From a bacterium (lineage in GTDB: Bacteria > ARS69): DNA of 9,237 nucleotides. Shown here piece by piece: positions 6,530 through 9,237 of the stretch. The position numbers and the translations under genes were made by a program. The stretch is taken from positions 1 through 9,237 of the forward strand of contig JALGZO010000346.1 in the NCBI GenBank assembly GCA_025774865.1. The letters are read 5' to 3'. The notes beneath the pieces were generated by a model, which was not told the origin of the DNA, searched no databases, and worked only from the letters and a program-made list of their open reading frames with translations. How positions within the stretch are numbered: position 1 is the first letter of the stretch; each line of letters starts with the position of its first letter.

Positions 6530-8347
6530 GTGAGTTCGTCGAGAGCGGTGGACATCGTCGTGGTCGGAGCGGGGCACGCCGGAATCGAGGCGAGCTTGGC
6601 CGCGGCCCGGAGCGGATGCCGCATCGCGATGGTGACGCTCGAGCGGACGAGTGTCGGTCGCATGTCGTGCAACCCGGCGATCGGTGGCGTCGCGAAGGGC
6701 CACTTGGTGCGCGAGATCGATGCGCTGGGCGGTCAGATGGGGCGCGCCATCGACGAGGCGGGTGTCCAGTATCGGATGCTGAACACAGGCAAAGGTCCCG
6801 CCGTGTGGGGTCCCCGCGCCCAGGCGGACCGTGAGCTTTACGGGCGAGTGATGTGCCGCGTCGTGGGAGACGAGCCCGGCATCGAGATCATCGAGGGGGA
6901 AGTGGGCGAGCTGCTCGCGCGCGACGGCGTCGTTCGCGGCGTGCGGCTGACGGACGGTCGCACGATCGGGTCGTTCGCCGTGATCCTCGCAACCGGGACG
7001 TTTCTCGGCGGTCAGATGTTCGTCGGGGATCGGACGATGGTCGGCGGGCGACGGGGGGAGCCGGCCGCGACGAGGCTCACTCGCAGCCTGACCGCGCTGG
7101 GCCTGCGAGTGGGGCGCCTGAAGACGGGGACGCCCCCGCGGATCTTGCGCGGCGACCTCGAACTTGCGCAGCTCGAGCGACAGCCCGGCGATCGGGACCC
7201 GCGGCCGTTCTCACACTTCGGCGTCGCGCCACCCGATCGACCCCAGCTGGAATGCTATCTCACGCGGACGACGCCGGAGACACACGCCATCGTGCGCGAG
7301 AGCCTCGAGCTGTCCCCCCTTTACACCGGGAAGGTCCGCGGAACCGGACCGCGATACTGTCCTTCACTCGAGGACAAAGTCGTCCGCTTCCCCGACGTGG
7401 GCGGTCATCTCTTGTTTCTCGAGCCGGAGGGTTGGGACACCGACGAGATCTACGTCAACGGTCTGTCCATGTCCTTGCCGGTCGCGGTCCAGACCCGGGT
7501 CCTCCGAACGATTCCGGGAATCCGCGGTGACGTCGTGCCGCATCGACCGGGTTACGCAGTCGAGTACGACTTCGTGGATCCCACGGAGCTCGATCGCACG
7601 CTTCGGTGCCGCGGGGTGCCGGGCCTGTACTTGGCGGGGCAGATCAACGGCACCACCGGTTACGAAGAGGCGGCGGCGCAAGGGCTGGTAGCGGGTGTCA
7701 ACGCGGCCAGACAGCTGGCCGGCAGGGCCCCGTGGATCCTGGGGCGAGACGAGTCGTACATCGGTGTCCTGGTCGACGACCTCGTGACAAAGGGCACGGA
7801 CGAACCATACCGGATGTTCACATCTCGGGCGGAGTACCGTCTCCACCTGCGGCAGGACAACGCCGACGAGCGGATGCTTCGGCACGCCCGGGAACTGGGA
7901 CTTCTCTCTCTCGCGGACCTCGCGTGGCTGGAGCGCCGAGTCCAGCGGGCCGACGAGCTCGAAGGGCGGTTGCACCGCGAGAAGACCGGAGGTGTCGCCC
8001 TGGCAGACCTGCTGGTGCGCCCAGAAACGACCCTGGCGGCCTGGGCAGACAGCCTCACCTTTCTGGGGGTGTATTCACCCGAAGAGCGCGAGAAGGTCGA
8101 GATTCGGCTGAAATATCGCGGCTACCTCCAGCGAGAGAAGAATCGGATTCGCCGATTCCGAGATCTCGAGGGAGTGCGCATCCCGGAGAGACTCGACTTC
8201 GCTGAGATCCGGGGCATGTCGATGGAGGGGCGGGAGAAGCTGGCGCGGATCCGCCCCGAGACCGTCGGGCAGGCGTCGAGGATCTCGGGCGTCTCCCCAG
8301 CTGATGTCTCGGTTCTGCTCGTCGCGCTCCGGAAGAAGGCCGGTTGA
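6530..8347 (+). CDS. mnmG: tRNA uridine-5-carboxymethylaminomethyl(34) synthesis enzyme MnmG
   Basis: The FAD-dependent partner of MnmE in wobble-uridine modification. It has 605 residues, slightly short of the common 620-630. The FAD fold starts with VVGAGHAG (11-18). The family block [22 protein letters not shown] covers 47-68, followed by QYRMLN and [14 protein letters not shown] (80-100). Both conserved cysteines are present: C47 and C277 (RYCPSLEDK), the same numbers as in E. coli. A second nucleotide-fold block, [21 protein letters not shown], lies at about 364-384, and the C-terminus has [21 protein letters not shown] at 6530 has GAGGAG about 8 bases upstream and starts 12 bases after mnmE stops. 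It overlaps rsmG by 4 bases. Confidence 0.98.
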   Translation: MSSSRAVDIVVVGAGHAGIEASLAAARSGCRIAMVTLERTSVGRMSCNPAIGGVAKGHLVREIDALGGQMGRAIDEAGVQYRMLNTGKGPAVWGPRAQADRELYGRVMCRVVGDEPGIEIIEGEVGELLARDGVVRGVRLTDGRTIGSFAVILATGTFLGGQMFVGDRTMVGGRRGEPAATRLTRSLTALGLRVGRLKTGTPPRILRGDLELAQLERQPGDRDPRPFSHFGVAPPDRPQLECYLTRTTPETHAIVRESLELSPLYTGKVRGTGPRYCPSLEDKVVRFPDVGGHLLFLEPEGWDTDEIYVNGLSMSLPVAVQTRVLRTIPGIRGDVVPHRPGYAVEYDFVDPTELDRTLRCRGVPGLYLAGQINGTTGYEEAAAQGLVAGVNAARQLAGRAPWILGRDESYIGVLVDDLVTKGTDEPYRMFTSRAEYRLHLRQDNADERMLRHARELGLLSLADLAWLERRVQRADELEGRLHREKTGGVALADLLVRPETTLAAWADSLTFLGVYSPEEREKVEIRLKYRGYLQREKNRIRRFRDLEGVRIPERLDFAEIRGMSMEGREKLARIRPETVGQASRISGVSPADVSVLLVALRKKAG

Positions 8348-8955
8348 TCCAGGAGGGTCAGGTCCGAGGTGTGCTCGGCACGGTCGTTGACCGCGAAGGC
8401 GGTGGTCCGGACGGCTGGGAGCGACGCGTTGCACTCTTCGTCAACCTTCTGGTGCAGTGGAATCAACGCATCAACCTCGTTTCTCGGACGACCGTGGACC
8501 AGGTGCTCACGGCACACGTGCTTCCGAGCCTGGCGCCCCTCCCCCTCGTCGCCCCCGACCGAGATCTGCGAGTGCTGGACATCGGCAGCGGGGGTGGCTT
8601 TCCGGGGATCCCTCTGCGAATCCTCAGACCGCGGGTTCGGCTCGACCTTGTCGAGGCAACCCGGAAGAAGTGTCTGTTCCTGGAGCAGTGTGTGGCGGAA
8701 CTAAACCTGGAAGGAACCGCCGTGCACTGGTGTCGGATCGAGACGCCCGTGCCGGAGCTCCGCGCTCGCGCTCCGTTCGACCTGGCGTTTGCGAGGGCCG
8801 TCGGCGGGGAACCCGGAGTAGTCAGGGGGGTGCGGGGATTGCTGCGGTCCACCGGCGAGGCCTGGACCTTCGTGGCTCCCCTGTCCGCCGGCGCGGAACA
8901 CGTCTGGGCCGATCCGAACGGTCGGATGATCACGGCACTGCGGCGGCTCGTCTGA
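8344..8955 (+). CDS. rsmG: 16S rRNA (guanine(527)-N7)-methyltransferase RsmG
   Basis: It methylates G527 of 16S rRNA in the decoding region using S-adenosylmethionine. It has 203 residues, a little short. WNQRINLVS (39-47) is the family's N-terminal motif. The cofactor loop is [14 protein letters not shown] (78-91), followed by [12 protein letters not shown] (102-113). RAVG (151-154) stands where RAVA is usual. After this it drifts: the usual KG near the end is replaced by FVAP (176-179) and the C-terminus is short. The TTG at 8344 overlaps the mnmG stop (TTGA), so coupling is likely. GTG at 8371 is an alternative, downstream of AGGAGGG (8351-8357) but with a long 13-base gap. The first parS site lies 7 bases past the stop. 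Confidence 0.93.
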   Translation: MIQEGQVRGVLGTVVDREGGGPDGWERRVALFVNLLVQWNQRINLVSRTTVDQVLTAHVLPSLAPLPLVAPDRDLRVLDIGSGGGFPGIPLRILRPRVRLDLVEATRKKCLFLEQCVAELNLEGTAVHWCRIETPVPELRARAPFDLAFARAVGGEPGVVRGVRGLLRSTGEAWTFVAPLSAGAEHVWADPNGRMITALRRLV

Positions 8956-8962
8956 CGAGAAG

Positions 8963-8978
8963 TGTTTCACGTGAAACA
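8963..8978. promoter_or_regulatory. parS: parS site 1
   Basis: A perfect palindrome TGTTTCACGTGAAACA, identical to the B. subtilis parS consensus. ParB (Spo0J) binds it and spreads with CTP. It begins 7 bases past the rsmG stop. Confidence 0.95.
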
Positions 8979-9045
8979 ATCGGACGGGACCCCTCGCCAC
9001 AGGCCATCCGCCATCGGCCACGGGCGGCCCGGCCCCAGCAGCAGG

Positions 9046-9061
9046 TGTTTCACGTGAAACA
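9046..9061. promoter_or_regulatory. parS: parS site 2
   Basis: A perfect 16-bp parS palindrome, preceded by GG rather than the AG seen at the other copies; 83 bases from site 1. Confidence 0.95.
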
Positions 9062-9102
9062 ACTGGAATAGGGTCCTCCCAGGCGGCTCCCGCCGCGGCT
9101 AG

Positions 9103-9118
9103 TGTTTCACGTGAAACA
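9103..9118. promoter_or_regulatory. parS: parS site 3
   Basis: A perfect 16-bp parS palindrome, 57 bases from site 2. It begins the first of the two duplicated repeat units. Confidence 0.95.
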
Positions 9119-9161
9119 ATTTGGGGGCGGCGCCCGGGGAGAGAGCTCCCTCTGTGACCAG

Positions 9162-9177
9162 TGTTTCACGTGAAACA
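9162..9177. promoter_or_regulatory. parS: parS site 4
   Basis: A perfect 16-bp parS palindrome, 59 bases from site 3. It begins the second duplicated unit. Confidence 0.95.
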
Positions 9178-9222
9178 ATTCAGGGGCGGCGCCCGGGGAG
9201 GGAGAGCTCCCACTGTGATCAG

Positions 9223-9237
9223 TGTTTCACGTGAAAC
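9223..9237. promoter_or_regulatory. parS: parS site 5, cut by the window edge
   Basis: The first 15 of 16 bases of the palindrome match; the last base lies outside the window. It is 61 bases from site 4, so the array may continue to the right. Confidence 0.9.

Larger units (their letters stand above)
8956..9237. repeat. Tandem parS array downstream of rsmG
   Basis: Five copies of TGTTTCACGTGAAACA lie in 275 bases, centre spacings 83, 57, 59 and 61. The flanks are also alike: mostly AG before and AAT or ATT after. The last two complete units (9103-9161 and 9162-9222) are near-identical direct repeats of 59 and 61 bases, including a GGGGCGGCGCCCGGGGAG block, a hairpin GGGAG...CTCCC and CTGTGAYCAG. 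The first two spacers are unrelated to these. The region would be a ParB loading centre; the expected parA/parB genes lie beyond the right edge. There is no gene here. Confidence 0.93.

Noticed and set aside
8457-9071. Open frame crossing from rsmG through two parS sites.
   Set aside because: It is out of frame with rsmG, has low-complexity Arg/Gly/Pro-rich sequence, and ends with a translation of the parS palindrome itself.
9119-9222. GC-rich hairpins between parS sites as Rho-independent terminators.
   Set aside because: No T-run follows either hairpin, so termination is not supported; structure or spacing is more likely.
8963-9237. Regular short repeats resembling a CRISPR array.
   Set aside because: The repeat is the known 16-bp parS palindrome, and the spacers are unequal and partly identical to each other, unlike CRISPR spacers.

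Overview
This is a chromosomal replication-origin region from a GC-rich bacterium. The gene order is the ancestral one: dnaN and dnaA on the minus strand, then rpmH, rnpA, yidD, yidC, mnmE, mnmG and rsmG on the plus strand, ending in a cluster of parS sites. The long YidC, with an N-terminal membrane segment and a large domain before the insertase core, points to a diderm (Gram-negative-type) cell. The phylum cannot be fixed from this window. A lineage near Gemmatimonadota or other FCB-like groups is only an impression.

Layout. 1-321: 5' part of dnaN, continuing off the left edge. 322-602: dnaA-dnaN intergenic region, holding what looks like the origin's basal unwinding element: a DnaA box, a GC spacer, DnaA-trio triplets and a T-rich tract. 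603-2024: dnaA. 2025-2559: long dnaA-rpmH intergenic region with a second DnaA-box cluster in its first 200 bases, and probably the divergent promoters. 2560-8955: a compact seven-gene run, rpmH to rsmG, with overlapping or closely spaced genes and mostly GTG or TTG starts. 8963-9237: five perfect 16-bp parS palindromes, the last cut by the window edge.

How it works together. DnaA binds the boxes on both sides of its own gene and would open DNA between dnaA and dnaN, a bipartite layout like that of Bacillus subtilis. DnaN is the replicative clamp. The parS array next to the origin would load ParB so that origins are segregated; parA and parB are expected just to the right but are not visible. 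The middle genes are housekeeping: ribosomal protein L34, the RNase P protein subunit, membrane-protein insertion (YidD, YidC), tRNA wobble-uridine modification (MnmE with MnmG) and 16S rRNA methylation (RsmG).

I found no mobile element, tRNA, rRNA, CRISPR array or unknown multigene system. The notable points are the intact unwinding element, the tandem parS array with duplicated spacers, an asparagine in YidC where the groove arginine is expected, and a yidD with no ordinary start codon near its conserved beginning.
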